Positions 17,727-26,232 of a DNA stretch of 64,000 nucleotides are shown in pieces (positions within the stretch are counted from its first letter, which is position 1; the number at the start of each line of letters is the position of its first letter). This DNA is from CAZELM01 sp964512995 (GTDB lineage: Bacteria; CSSED10-310), in the NCBI GenBank assembly GCA_964512995.1, contig CAZELM010000005.1, forward strand, positions 1 to 64,000. Direction: 5' to 3'. The translations under genes and the position numbers were made by a program. The notes beneath the pieces were generated by a model. That model did no database searches. It was not told the origin of the DNA and saw only the letters and a list, made by a program, of their open reading frames with translations.

Positions 17727-18788
17727 ATGAGCAGCGTGTATTCTGAGATTCAGTCGGTATTGAAAGAAGATGCGGAATTTTTGCTGGACTATCGAAACCC
17801 GAAAGTAGCCAGGGAGTTGTTGCATGTACCATCTCCGGATTTCGTCGACCGGATTTGGACGCAGTCAGACCGGCCGCCGGTTGTGCGTCGGAACATGCAA
17901 ACGTTGTTTGATCATGGCCGGTTGGCTGGCACCGGTTATCTTTCCATTTTGCCCGTTGATCAGGGCGTGGAACACTCCGCGGGAGCATCTTTCGCTCCGA
18001 ATCCCATTTATTTTGACCCAGAGAACATAGTGAAACTGGCGATCGAGGCGGGGTGCAATGCGGTCGCATCGACATTGGGTGTTTTAAGCACCGTGGCTGG
18101 AAAATATGCACATCGAATCCCGTTCATTCTCAAGCTGAATCATAACGAACTCATGACCTACCCAAGCAAATATGATCAGATCAAATTCGCTTCTGTGGAT
18201 CAGGCATTCCATATGGGTGCTGTTGCGGTGGGCGCCACGATTTACTTCGGTTCCGAAGAATCCTCTCAGCAGATCATCGAGATCGCAGAAGCATTCGAGT
18301 ATGCTCATGAGCTGGGTCTGGTGTGTATATTGTGGTGTTATTTACGCAACTCCGATTTCAAAAAAGACGGAACAGATTACCATACGGCATCGGATCTGAC
18401 CGGTCAGGGAAACCACTTGGGAGCGACGCTGGGAGCGGATATCATCAAACAGAAGCAGGCTGAATGCAATGGCGGGTTCAATGCACTGAAGTTCGGAAAA
18501 ACCCATCCCAAAGTGTATACCGATCTCACATCCGATCATCCGATCGATCTGGTCCGATATCAGGTGGTCAATAACTACATGGGACGAATCGGTCTGATCA
18601 ATTCCGGTGGAGCATCCGGAAAAGACGACCTGGCTCAAGCGATCCGCACAGCGGTCATCAACAAACGAGCCGGCGGCATGGGATTGATTCTGGGCCGGAA
18701 AGCATTTCAGCGCCCGATGGATGAAGGCATCAAACTGGTTCACGCGGTTCAGGATGTCTATGCCTGTCCGGAAGTGACCATTGCGTAA
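17727..18788 (+). CDS. fbaB: Class I fructose-bisphosphate aldolase (FbaB/DhnA type)
   Basis: GGAGGAGG precedes the ATG by about 7 bases. The 353-residue sequence shows ILPVDQGVEHSAG, CNAVASTLGVL, ILKLNHNE, ALKFGKTHP and LINSGGASGKDD, the pattern of DhnA-type class I aldolases, and its length equals E. coli FbaB (350). These enzymes form a Schiff base with a lysine and interconvert fructose 1,6-bisphosphate and two triose phosphates in glycolysis and gluconeogenesis. The SHMT-like gene follows after 21 bases, so the two are probably co-transcribed. Assignment to the family is firm; exact sugar specificity is inferred. Confidence 0.92.
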   Translation: MSSVYSEIQSVLKEDAEFLLDYRNPKVARELLHVPSPDFVDRIWTQSDRPPVVRRNMQTLFDHGRLAGTGYLSILPVDQGVEHSAGASFAPNPIYFDPENIVKLAIEAGCNAVASTLGVLSTVAGKYAHRIPFILKLNHNELMTYPSKYDQIKFASVDQAFHMGAVAVGATIYFGSEESSQQIIEIAEAFEYAHELGLVCILWCYLRNSDFKKDGTDYHTASDLTGQGNHLGATLGADIIKQKQAECNGGFNALKFGKTHPKVYTDLTSDHPIDLVRYQVVNNYMGRIGLINSGGASGKDDLAQAIRTAVINKRAGGMGLILGRKAFQRPMDEGIKLVHAVQDVYACPEVTIA

Positions 18789-18809
18789 TGGATGAAGGAG
18801 TGATTAACG

Positions 18810-20249
18810 ATGAACGCATTATACGATAAAATATCGCACCTTGTAGACCGGACAGCAGCCAATAACACCTGGCGCCAACACCAATGCATCAACCTGATCC
18901 CTTCGGAAACAACACCCAGTCTCCTGGTAAAACTCTGTGAGATTTCCGATCCAGCCGGCCGTTATGCAGAACATCGGACGATGAAAGGAAATGAAGTCTA
19001 CTTTTATCAGGGCATTGATTTCATCCGGGATATTGAAGACGAAGCACGCGCTGCCATCTGTGAATACTTCGAGTGCTCTCAGGCAGAACTCCGACCGATT
19101 TCCGGCCAGATGGCCAATGAGATTGTGTTCAAAGCCGCGACCAAGTTTGTCAATAAACGGGATGAAACGAATTTCGAACGGCTGCATTGTGTCATGAACA
19201 ATGATCTGGGAAAAGGTGGTCATTTATCCAGTCAGCCCATGGGTGCTCTGTTCAATTATGTCGCTCCCAATCCAGAGACGCAGAAAGAGAATTGTGTCAA
19301 TTTTCCGATCATGAAAGATAATCCATACCGGATCGATATACCCCGGTTGTTGGATGTGGTGAGTGAATGCAGACCGGATCTGGTTGTATTCGGCAAGAGC
19401 ATGTTCATTTATCCCGAGCCAGTCAAGGAACTCTATGAAGTGGTCAAAGACTGGGAGAAGCGGCCGCTGATCATGTTTGATATGGCTCACGTGCTCGGCC
19501 TGTATGGAGCATTTCAAGCACCCCTTCATGAGGGAGCGGATGTGATTACCGGATCGACTCACAAGACCTTCTTTGGACCACAACGCGGCGTGATCGTTTC
19601 CAATATTGGCAAACAAAGTGTTTTCAGACCATTCTGGCTGGAAGTGAAAAGCCGGGCATTCCCGGGATCGACATCCAATCATCACCTGGGAACGCTGCTG
19701 GCACTGCTGATGGCAACATTTGAAATGAATGCCTTCAAGGATGAGTATCAGTCTCAGGTCAAGAAGAATGCCAAAGCCTTCGCCAAATACCTTGTCCAGA
19801 ATGGCATGTCGGTCGAAGGCGATTCTTCCGATGGATACACCGAAACCCATCAGGTTCTGCTTCGGGTGAGCCAATACGGAGATGGCCAGGTGATTGCTCG
19901 AAGACTGGAAGAAAACAATATCATTTGCAATTATCAGGCACTCCCGGATGATGAAACGTTTCTGAGTTCCAGTGGATTGCGAATGGGTGTCCAGGAAATG
20001 ACCCGATATAACATGCTTGAGTCTGATTTCGAAGCATTGGCTCAATTTGTGGCGGATGTGGTCATCAGAAATAAAACTGTCAAGGATGAGGTATCCGCGT
20101 TCCGGAAAAACTTCCTGATTCAGAAATATTGTCTGCCGATAGAACAGGCGGTGGAGTTTGGCGCACGCATGTTGGGCACGATTTTACCGCATTCGGAGTA
20201 TGCCAAGCTCTTCGCAGAAAAACTCCAGCACGCAGCTACAGTGATGTAA
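18810..20249 (+). CDS. Serine hydroxymethyltransferase-like PLP enzyme
   Basis: AAGGAG precedes the ATG. The protein (479 residues) follows the SHMT plan: INLIPSET near the N-terminus, GRYAEHR, the PLP lysine in GSTHKTFFGPQRG (Lys252), and a C-terminal domain ending EYAKLFAEKL. SHMT transfers the serine hydroxymethyl group to tetrahydrofolate, giving glycine and methylene-THF. The protein is some 60 residues longer than bacterial GlyA (about 420) and several motifs are changed (SETTPS instead of SENF/YxS, an altered YxGN/YYG region). It may be a divergent SHMT or a related aldolase. It is coupled to the aldolase gene upstream. Confidence 0.8.
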   Translation: MNALYDKISHLVDRTAANNTWRQHQCINLIPSETTPSLLVKLCEISDPAGRYAEHRTMKGNEVYFYQGIDFIRDIEDEARAAICEYFECSQAELRPISGQMANEIVFKAATKFVNKRDETNFERLHCVMNNDLGKGGHLSSQPMGALFNYVAPNPETQKENCVNFPIMKDNPYRIDIPRLLDVVSECRPDLVVFGKSMFIYPEPVKELYEVVKDWEKRPLIMFDMAHVLGLYGAFQAPLHEGADVITGSTHKTFFGPQRGVIVSNIGKQSVFRPFWLEVKSRAFPGSTSNHHLGTLLALLMATFEMNAFKDEYQSQVKKNAKAFAKYLVQNGMSVEGDSSDGYTETHQVLLRVSQYGDGQVIARRLEENNIICNYQALPDDETFLSSSGLRMGVQEMTRYNMLESDFEALAQFVADVVIRNKTVKDEVSAFRKNFLIQKYCLPIEQAVEFGARMLGTILPHSEYAKLFAEKLQHAATVM

Positions 20250-20468
20250 CATCGCGAATCCCAATTCCATCACTGACTTTTTCGGTTTAGCTCCTGGATC
20301 GTCCTGATCGGTGCAGAATCAGGTTTGTCTTGTAGATTGTATACATTCTATCTGCTGAACCGTCGGTTGACCGACCAGCAGATACCGGGGATAAAGGAAA
20401 GGATCACAGGGGAAGGGTTTACGAATCAACCAATCTTTTCTATACCGCCAAGTTCTGAGGTCAACCAT

Positions 20469-21647
20469 ATGACTCCACGATCAATCCAATTATCTCCCGG
20501 CGCAGTCGGCCAGATCGAAAAAGGGAAACGTTCATTTGATATCGGTCAATGTCTGACATATCCCGACACCTGCATTCCCGGAGAACTCGTTCAGATTCTC
20601 GATCCGGATGAGCACTGCATCGCACAAGGCTATTTCAATCCACAATCAAAAATACCTTTGCGGATATTGAGTTTTACGGATAAGGCCATTACTGACGCAT
20701 TCTGGTGGGACCGGATCGTTTCCGCTCATCGTTATCGCCAAAGATTCTATTCGGATGATAATTCATATCGACTGATTTACGGTGAAGCCGATGAGTTACC
20801 CGGCCTGGTGGTCGACCGATTTGAGAATCACCTTTCCGTTCAGATCACCACGGCCGGAATGGAGCATTTCACGGATACCATTGTATCCATCCTTAAAGAG
20901 CATTTTCATCCGGATTCGATTACCCTGGTAAACGATAGCCTTCCCCGAAAAAAAGAAGGATTGCCACTCTACCGGAAAGTGGTACATGGCAATCTGACTG
21001 GCCCATTCAAAGCCAAGGTCGATGGGTTAACACACTGGATCGACACCCTGCACGGACACAAAACCGGATTTTTTCTGGACCATCGCGAGAATCGAGAAAA
21101 AGCAGCCAGGTTATGCACAGGTAAACGCGTTCTGGATATTTTCAGCTATAGCTGCGCGTTTGGAATCCGAGCAGCCCATCATGGGGCTTTGCGAGTTGAT
21201 TGTATTGATATCGTTGAATCAGCTCTGGATCTGGGACGGATGACTTTTCAGGAACATGGATTGTTTACAATAGCTGATTTGAGAAACACCGAAGCGTTTC
21301 AGTTTCTGGCGGATCCCATGCATTTCAGAAATTGGGATCTGATATTTCTCGATCCTCCCTCTTTCGTCAAAGGGAATCGAAGAGCCCGGCGAAACATGTC
21401 CAATTACCGAAAAATAAATACGTTGGCAATCAATTGCCTAGCACCTGACGGCATCCTGGTCACCAGCAACTGCTCGTTCCATGTCAGTCAAGATGAATTT
21501 CGGGAGCTGGTGGGAAGCGCCATGATGGAATCTCATCGATCCGGACGCATTTTTTATTCCGGCCAAGCCGGACCCGATCATCCGATCCGGCCTGGAATGG
21601 ATGGTGCCGACTACCTGAAATGCCTGTTTATACAAATGGATAACTAA
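20469..21647 (+). CDS. Class I SAM-dependent rRNA methyltransferase, RlmI-like
   Basis: The start at 20469 is preferred because GAGG lies upstream and homologous sequence begins there; the open frame runs 48 residues further without family similarity. The 392-residue protein has an N-terminal PUA-type domain (SIQLSPGAVGQI...IAQGYFNPQSKIPLRIL), an intermediate domain with RLIYGEADELPGLVVDR, and a Rossmann methyltransferase domain: VLDIFSYSCAFG (SAM loop), DLIFLDPPSFVKG, and TSNCSFHVSQDEF with the Cys typical of m5C/RlmI enzymes. RlmI makes m5C1962 in 23S rRNA; equivalence is inferred from architecture. Confidence 0.9.
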   Translation: MTPRSIQLSPGAVGQIEKGKRSFDIGQCLTYPDTCIPGELVQILDPDEHCIAQGYFNPQSKIPLRILSFTDKAITDAFWWDRIVSAHRYRQRFYSDDNSYRLIYGEADELPGLVVDRFENHLSVQITTAGMEHFTDTIVSILKEHFHPDSITLVNDSLPRKKEGLPLYRKVVHGNLTGPFKAKVDGLTHWIDTLHGHKTGFFLDHRENREKAARLCTGKRVLDIFSYSCAFGIRAAHHGALRVDCIDIVESALDLGRMTFQEHGLFTIADLRNTEAFQFLADPMHFRNWDLIFLDPPSFVKGNRRARRNMSNYRKINTLAINCLAPDGILVTSNCSFHVSQDEFRELVGSAMMESHRSGRIFYSGQAGPDHPIRPGMDGADYLKCLFIQMDN

Positions 21648-21687
21648 TGTCTAACATGAAGCGGCACTGGAATCGGCTAAATTTAAA

Positions 21688-22239
21688 TCAAGCCGTTTGG
21701 AACCATAACATCATCTCGTAATCGGCTTCCTCAGCGTTCCCGGATGCATGGATGATATTCTCCACGGACCGATCTCTGGATGTAGCATAATCTGGCGAAT
21801 CCGAAGAAAAATCTGCTCGAATGGTACCGGGAGTTGCTTCAGCAGGAATTGTATACCCCGCCAAGCTTCGAACTTTTTTTATCGCATGATTACCACCAAT
21901 GATCATCGCTACCAGTGGACCTCCGGTCATAAATTTCATCAGTCTGTTTTTTACGACCCGGCCGACATCGATCGGTTCCACTGCCCCAAACTCCCGATGT
22001 AAATCTTCCAACGACTTCCCGCTTTCCAGATAACTCTTTCTCGTTTTATTTCCCACTCCAATCAGCCACTTATCCGTGCTTCGATAGTGGTTCGATATCA
22101 GTTCTGGTGTTGCTGGGTTGAACATCCGGATGTCCAGGATATCCAGGTCTGCACTTTCCAGACGATCGATAATCCGGCCGACCAGTTTTCGCCGGACCGC
22201 ATCTGGTTTCAATAAAACTAAGGTCTTCTCGTAACCCAT
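21688..22239 (-). CDS. ndk: Nucleoside-diphosphate kinase, long form
   Basis: AGGGGGG precedes the ATG. The protein begins EKTLVLLKPDAVRRKLVGRI and contains the catalytic-histidine segment RDRSVENIIHASGN near its C-terminus. It is 183 residues, longer than the usual 135-150. The extra length lies in the middle (around KSYLESGKSLEDLHREFG), as in some long-form NDKs. The enzyme transfers gamma-phosphate between nucleotides through a phospho-His intermediate. Transcribed alone, convergent with the methyltransferase gene. Confidence 0.93.
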   Translation of the reverse strand: MGYEKTLVLLKPDAVRRKLVGRIIDRLESADLDILDIRMFNPATPELISNHYRSTDKWLIGVGNKTRKSYLESGKSLEDLHREFGAVEPIDVGRVVKNRLMKFMTGGPLVAMIIGGNHAIKKVRSLAGYTIPAEATPGTIRADFSSDSPDYATSRDRSVENIIHASGNAEEADYEMMLWFQTA

Positions 22240-22643
22240 AATCCCCCCTTATTGCGTGCTGATTCTGCCCGTAAACGTATCAAGATATCCAGATTGTGTT
22301 AAGGAAAGCCTGTTGCGTATTATTTTTTCCGACTGAACGGAAAGAGTAGTTGCACAACAAAACCAAAAAAATGAAATGTACATTCTGGCTGATCCACATA
22401 ACTTTTGTCATTATAACAGAAACAAACACAAATGGCGCATCTAAATTGATCACCAGTCCCAGATGGTCACTGATCGAACTCGCGAGACGTGTCAACCCGG
22501 ATTTCCGGGGATCATCATCGTATCTTGATGGTGGGGAGTCGATCATCGTATCCGATAATTCCCTGATGCATATTCGGCATAATTTAGATATAGTTGCTAC
22601 CGGTCACTATCAATCATCCGATCAGAAAACCGGGAGATGAAAA
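22240..22643. other. Intergenic region, no supported gene
   Basis: A 404-bp AT-rich divergent region between ndk and the tandem gene pair. Two short open frames (one per strand) lack ribosome-binding sites and recognisable sequence. Promoters are expected but I cannot pin them. Confidence 0.5.
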
Positions 22644-23741
22644 ATGGGAATGATCGCTGCACTCAGATTCAATAAAACGATGGGCGCTATCGTTTCTGAT
22701 GAAGGCATGTGGAATCTCCGATTCAGAAGGAAAGCCTATCTGGATAATATTCACCGTCTGCTTGACGATGACATCGCTGAAAAAACGGGTATCGAAATCG
22801 CATATGGTGGATCGGGCTATCCGAGTCTTCATCATGAAATCGTGACAAAAACCCGACTCAAAATCCGGGAATTATGGGATTCTCAATGGACCGATGGGCA
22901 ATCGAGCCCGCCATTCAAAACAGTGGAAGATATCAGCCGGATCACCTTACAGATCATGCATCAGGTTATTCGGCGCCGAATAGATCTCCGTCTGAACTTT
23001 TTCTATGGATTTACTTCGGATGATCTGCTACAGGGAACTTTTACCACCCATGATGAATCGATTGCGATCAAGCAGGACGCAATTAAAGACAGAGCACTGA
23101 AGATCGCTCAGGGCGAAGAAGGTGGACGGCTCAGCAAAGCATGGTTCAAGTCCCGGGCCACTACATTCGGCTATGATTCGGAACGTGGCATCACCGGCTA
23201 TTATCTCGATCCGGAAAAAGGTGTGATGTGCTACAACCATGAAGGATGGGATGCGTTTGGAGCCGGGAAGTATGCATCCGGGCTGGTCATGGCACAGTAT
23301 CTCAACCGGAAACCACTCCAGACCCGGAGAAACGGAATCGATCCCGCGGAGGGGATACTCACGCTCCTCAATGCCGGATTGACCGCAGTCGAAACATTTC
23401 AGGAAACCGGAGGGACTATCCATATCGTATTGATTGATGCCGCTGCAAAATCACCAGCCGACCAATACCGGGAGATCTTTGACGATGTATCTGTTTTAGC
23501 GTGCGAAATCACACATGCATGGCGTTGGCAGTTCATCACTCAGGTTAAGGCACAACACCTGATCCATGACTTGATTTTCAATCGAACCGCGACACCCATT
23601 ATCGAAAAAAATCTTTATCAGTGTATTAAAAATCCGGGAGCTTTTGAACTGGCACTGCGCGGGTATAAGCTCGATGAAATTCCATACATCAGCGCACGGG
23701 ATGATATCAAAGAAACGGAAAAGAATGGAAGGAGAGACTGA
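22644..23741 (+). CDS. Unknown protein, possible Ntn-hydrolase/proteasome-like, copy 1 of a tandem pair
   Basis: GGGAG precedes the ATG by about 8 bases. This 365-residue protein and its neighbour share a layout: an N-terminal segment like A-[LI]-R-F-[ND]-x2-x-G-x-[IL]-V-[SC]-DE (MGMIAALRFNKTMGAIVSDE), an AYGGSGYPSLH motif near residue 53, a long helical middle, a beta-rich part (GVFLN/GYYLD, EGWDAFGAG), and GGTIHIVLID near 265. The N-terminal beta-hairpin followed by DE and a later small-residue GGSG turn recall HslV/proteasome beta subunits, but there is no N-terminal Thr after processing. I therefore only suggest the fold. Cytoplasmic; function unknown. Confidence 0.7.
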   Translation: MGMIAALRFNKTMGAIVSDEGMWNLRFRRKAYLDNIHRLLDDDIAEKTGIEIAYGGSGYPSLHHEIVTKTRLKIRELWDSQWTDGQSSPPFKTVEDISRITLQIMHQVIRRRIDLRLNFFYGFTSDDLLQGTFTTHDESIAIKQDAIKDRALKIAQGEEGGRLSKAWFKSRATTFGYDSERGITGYYLDPEKGVMCYNHEGWDAFGAGKYASGLVMAQYLNRKPLQTRRNGIDPAEGILTLLNAGLTAVETFQETGGTIHIVLIDAAAKSPADQYREIFDDVSVLACEITHAWRWQFITQVKAQHLIHDLIFNRTATPIIEKNLYQCIKNPGAFELALRGYKLDEIPYISARDDIKETEKNGRRD

Positions 23742-23743
23742 TC

Positions 23744-24790
23744 ATGACTGCGATCAATGCCATTCGATTTGACGATAAATCCGGGCTGCTCGTTTGCGAC
23801 GAGCAGCGAACCTGGAACGAGGAAGAATTGAAGATCAACTCCTGTGACAAGATGCGTCCGATCGTTCCGGATGATATCCTGACAGCTACCGGCATTACTG
23901 CATGCTATGGCAACACCGGCACATCCACACTGGGTGATGAATGGTCTGTGAATATGGCAAAAACGATTACAGCCAAATTCCAGTCATGGGAAAAGACAAA
24001 AGTACCGAGTCATTTCCTGACAATTGAAGACATTGCAGAACTGGCATTCCGAGAGCAGACCAAACTCAAGCATGAACGAATCGATCTGCAGCTCCAATCC
24101 AAATTTGGGTTCACCGCTCGTGATTACATCTCCGGTTCTGTTCAGAAAAACGGAAAAAAAGTAGAACTCAAGGAGACCAAAATCCTTGATAAAATACCCG
24201 AATACCTGACATGGTCCTCCCGAAGCGAGAATGTGACCGGTGTATTCCTCAATGCAGGCATTATCGCTGGGTATTCTCCCAAAGACGGATTCCGCATTTA
24301 CCTTCTGTCTTTGATCGATCCAACCTGCGAACCCGTCAGCGAAATCTATCTGGCGGAAGGATCTGGACTGGATATCTGCGATCACCTATACACGGATTAC
24401 GCCAATGCCCGATCCATCCCGGAACGTCGCGAATGCATCGATCGAGGAATCGGAACACTGAAAATGCTGGAAGGATTGAACTATGCAGCGGATCTCTGTG
24501 CGGGAGTCGGTGGCTATATCAAAATCATCTACATCAACGGACATGAATCCACATATGAAAACCGTGTGAAAGAAATATCCGACTATCGTTCCAAGCTGGC
24601 ATCCGAAGTAGCGCTGGCATATACCCGTCGTTTTATCCGTGAACCGGATGCCGTTCGGCTAATTGACGGGATCCTCTATCAGGACCGGCCATTCCACGAT
24701 GTCAACGCGGAACTGATGCAAACAGTCGATGATCGGGAGGCATTTATCCGATATTTGAGAGGCTACAAGGCTTCTTTTGCTCCCCATTGA
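23744..24790 (+). CDS. Unknown protein, possible Ntn-hydrolase/proteasome-like, copy 2 of a tandem pair
   Basis: The 348-residue paralogue of the preceding protein begins two bases after its stop, with GGAGAG upstream, so the two are translated together and may form a hetero-oligomer. Shared motifs are AIRFDDKSGLLVCDEQRTW (residues 5-23), ACYGNTGTSTLG (about 53), GVFLNAGIIAGYSPKDGF, GLDICDHLYTDYA, LNYAADLCAGVGGYIKIIYING and FIRYLRGYKA at the end. Overall identity to copy 1 is low, so the duplication is old. The 3' end overlaps the convergent methyltransferase-like gene by 47 bases. Function unknown. Confidence 0.7.
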   Translation: MTAINAIRFDDKSGLLVCDEQRTWNEEELKINSCDKMRPIVPDDILTATGITACYGNTGTSTLGDEWSVNMAKTITAKFQSWEKTKVPSHFLTIEDIAELAFREQTKLKHERIDLQLQSKFGFTARDYISGSVQKNGKKVELKETKILDKIPEYLTWSSRSENVTGVFLNAGIIAGYSPKDGFRIYLLSLIDPTCEPVSEIYLAEGSGLDICDHLYTDYANARSIPERRECIDRGIGTLKMLEGLNYAADLCAGVGGYIKIIYINGHESTYENRVKEISDYRSKLASEVALAYTRRFIREPDAVRLIDGILYQDRPFHDVNAELMQTVDDREAFIRYLRGYKASFAPH

Positions 24791-26132
24791 TACGGCGATT
24801 TCTTCGCATTGTCGCGACTCCCAAAACCGATACGGTGTGCGGTATCTGATCGATTAGATCAATCTGTGAGCAGGTCCATCCATATGACATCATCCATCTG
24901 ACTTCCCGCGCCAATATTCCGATGGATGGAGCGATCAGGATTGTTATCCGGGGATCAAAAGCAGTGAGCAAACCCAGCACATCCGAATCAAATGGTTTTC
25001 GCATCCCGTGGAGAACAAGACAATCCGCCTTGATACCACGGCCCAGCAGCTTCCGGATTGCATGATGAGCACGGCCAGTCAGAAACATCGCATTAGACAC
25101 TCCGTGTCTATCGAAATTCTCCCGAGCATTCCGAACTGCTGCCCAGTCATGATCAATCCCAATCAGTAAACGGCTTCGCGAAGCCAGTTTCACCGACTGA
25201 AGCCCTATCCCGCAACCAATTTCTACAATGCAGTCCCACGATTCACCCGCCATGACTTGCTCCAGAACAGCGGACAGTTGCTCGGACGATCCATTAGAAA
25301 CCGGTGTCCAGACGCCGGGAGATGCTGTGAACAACAAACCAGCATGCGAAAACAGGATATCGGTTTCGCCCTGCAATATCACGGGATAATATCCCGTTGT
25401 CTTTTCCGATGGCGGAGCTGACTGAAGAACGTGTAATGAGAACGCTGGAAGCTGTTCGACCAAACAAAATGACAGAGCGTCTCTCAGAAACATCGGAATG
25501 GAATTCACCACAAAAGTGATACGATGTGGGCTGTCTTCGGACAATTCCACACATATCCACCGTATTGTCTCTGTGAAATGAACGGTCATGAGATGATCGT
25601 CAAACAGAATATCGTGAACCTGTCGGAGAATGCGGTTCAACTCCATGCGATGATTCGGACAGTGGGAAAGATCGATGGGGTGGCCATCTTTTTCATGAGA
25701 CATCATCCCCATAACAATGTTATATTCGTTCGGAATGATTTTGACGGTTACACGTCTCCGATAACCTGTTAATACAGGATGAGGGAAAACCGGATCGAGA
25801 CGGGACGGCAGAATTCCACACTCCATTTCCATGATATGCTGGCATTTACGATGCAACCACTCCAACTGAGCGGGATAGGTTAACTGACGAATCTGACATC
25901 CTGGACATATGTGGGCAAATTGACAGGGATCACTGCAACGGGTTGGGGCCGGTTTGGAAATCCCAAGAAGATACACGGAAGCATCTCCCAGATCGTTCTG
26001 CTGATACCTAACGGAGACAATTTCACCCGGAATCACGTAAGGTAGATACCATTTCCGATCATTGATCCGGCAGACACCCATTCCATGCCGTCCCCATGCT
26101 TCGATTTCGACGTGATATTCACTTTCAGTCAT
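24744..26132 (-). CDS. TRAM/Fe-S RNA methyltransferase homologue (RlmD/RlmCD-like), catalytic motif changed
   Basis: The 462-residue protein has an N-terminal TRAM domain and a 4Fe-4S motif C-x5-C-x2-C (Cys70, 76, 79), with a fourth Cys in LSHCPNH, as in RlmD. A methyltransferase domain follows with IVEIGCGIGLQSVKLA for SAM. In RlmD/TrmA-type enzymes two further motifs follow, DPPR and S-C-N-P upstream of T-LAR-D. Here they read LHGMRKPFD and IAPSIGILAREV, so the catalytic Cys position holds Pro. It therefore looks unable to perform the usual m5U chemistry and may be an RNA-binding or altered enzyme. A frameshift is unlikely because sequence on both sides aligns. The end overlaps the convergent gene. 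Confidence 0.82.
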   Translation of the reverse strand: MTESEYHVEIEAWGRHGMGVCRINDRKWYLPYVIPGEIVSVRYQQNDLGDASVYLLGISKPAPTRCSDPCQFAHICPGCQIRQLTYPAQLEWLHRKCQHIMEMECGILPSRLDPVFPHPVLTGYRRRVTVKIIPNEYNIVMGMMSHEKDGHPIDLSHCPNHRMELNRILRQVHDILFDDHLMTVHFTETIRWICVELSEDSPHRITFVVNSIPMFLRDALSFCLVEQLPAFSLHVLQSAPPSEKTTGYYPVILQGETDILFSHAGLLFTASPGVWTPVSNGSSEQLSAVLEQVMAGESWDCIVEIGCGIGLQSVKLASRSRLLIGIDHDWAAVRNARENFDRHGVSNAMFLTGRAHHAIRKLLGRGIKADCLVLHGMRKPFDSDVLGLLTAFDPRITILIAPSIGILAREVRWMMSYGWTCSQIDLIDQIPHTVSVLGVATMRRNRRINGEQKKPCSLSNIG

Positions 26133-26232
26133 TATCTGAATCCTTGATTGAGATCTATTAACTCCGAATGCTCTTCGGACTATGAATTTGAGTTTTACAT
26201 AGAACCGGATATCGAGTAAATTTTATCTGCAC

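Noticed and set aside
20325..20468. Longer N-terminus for the RlmI-like methyltransferase
   Set aside because: No family similarity upstream of 20469, and a ribosome-binding site fits the later ATG.
22280..22640. Two short open frames between ndk and the tandem pair
   Set aside because: No ribosome-binding site, no recognisable family and odd composition.
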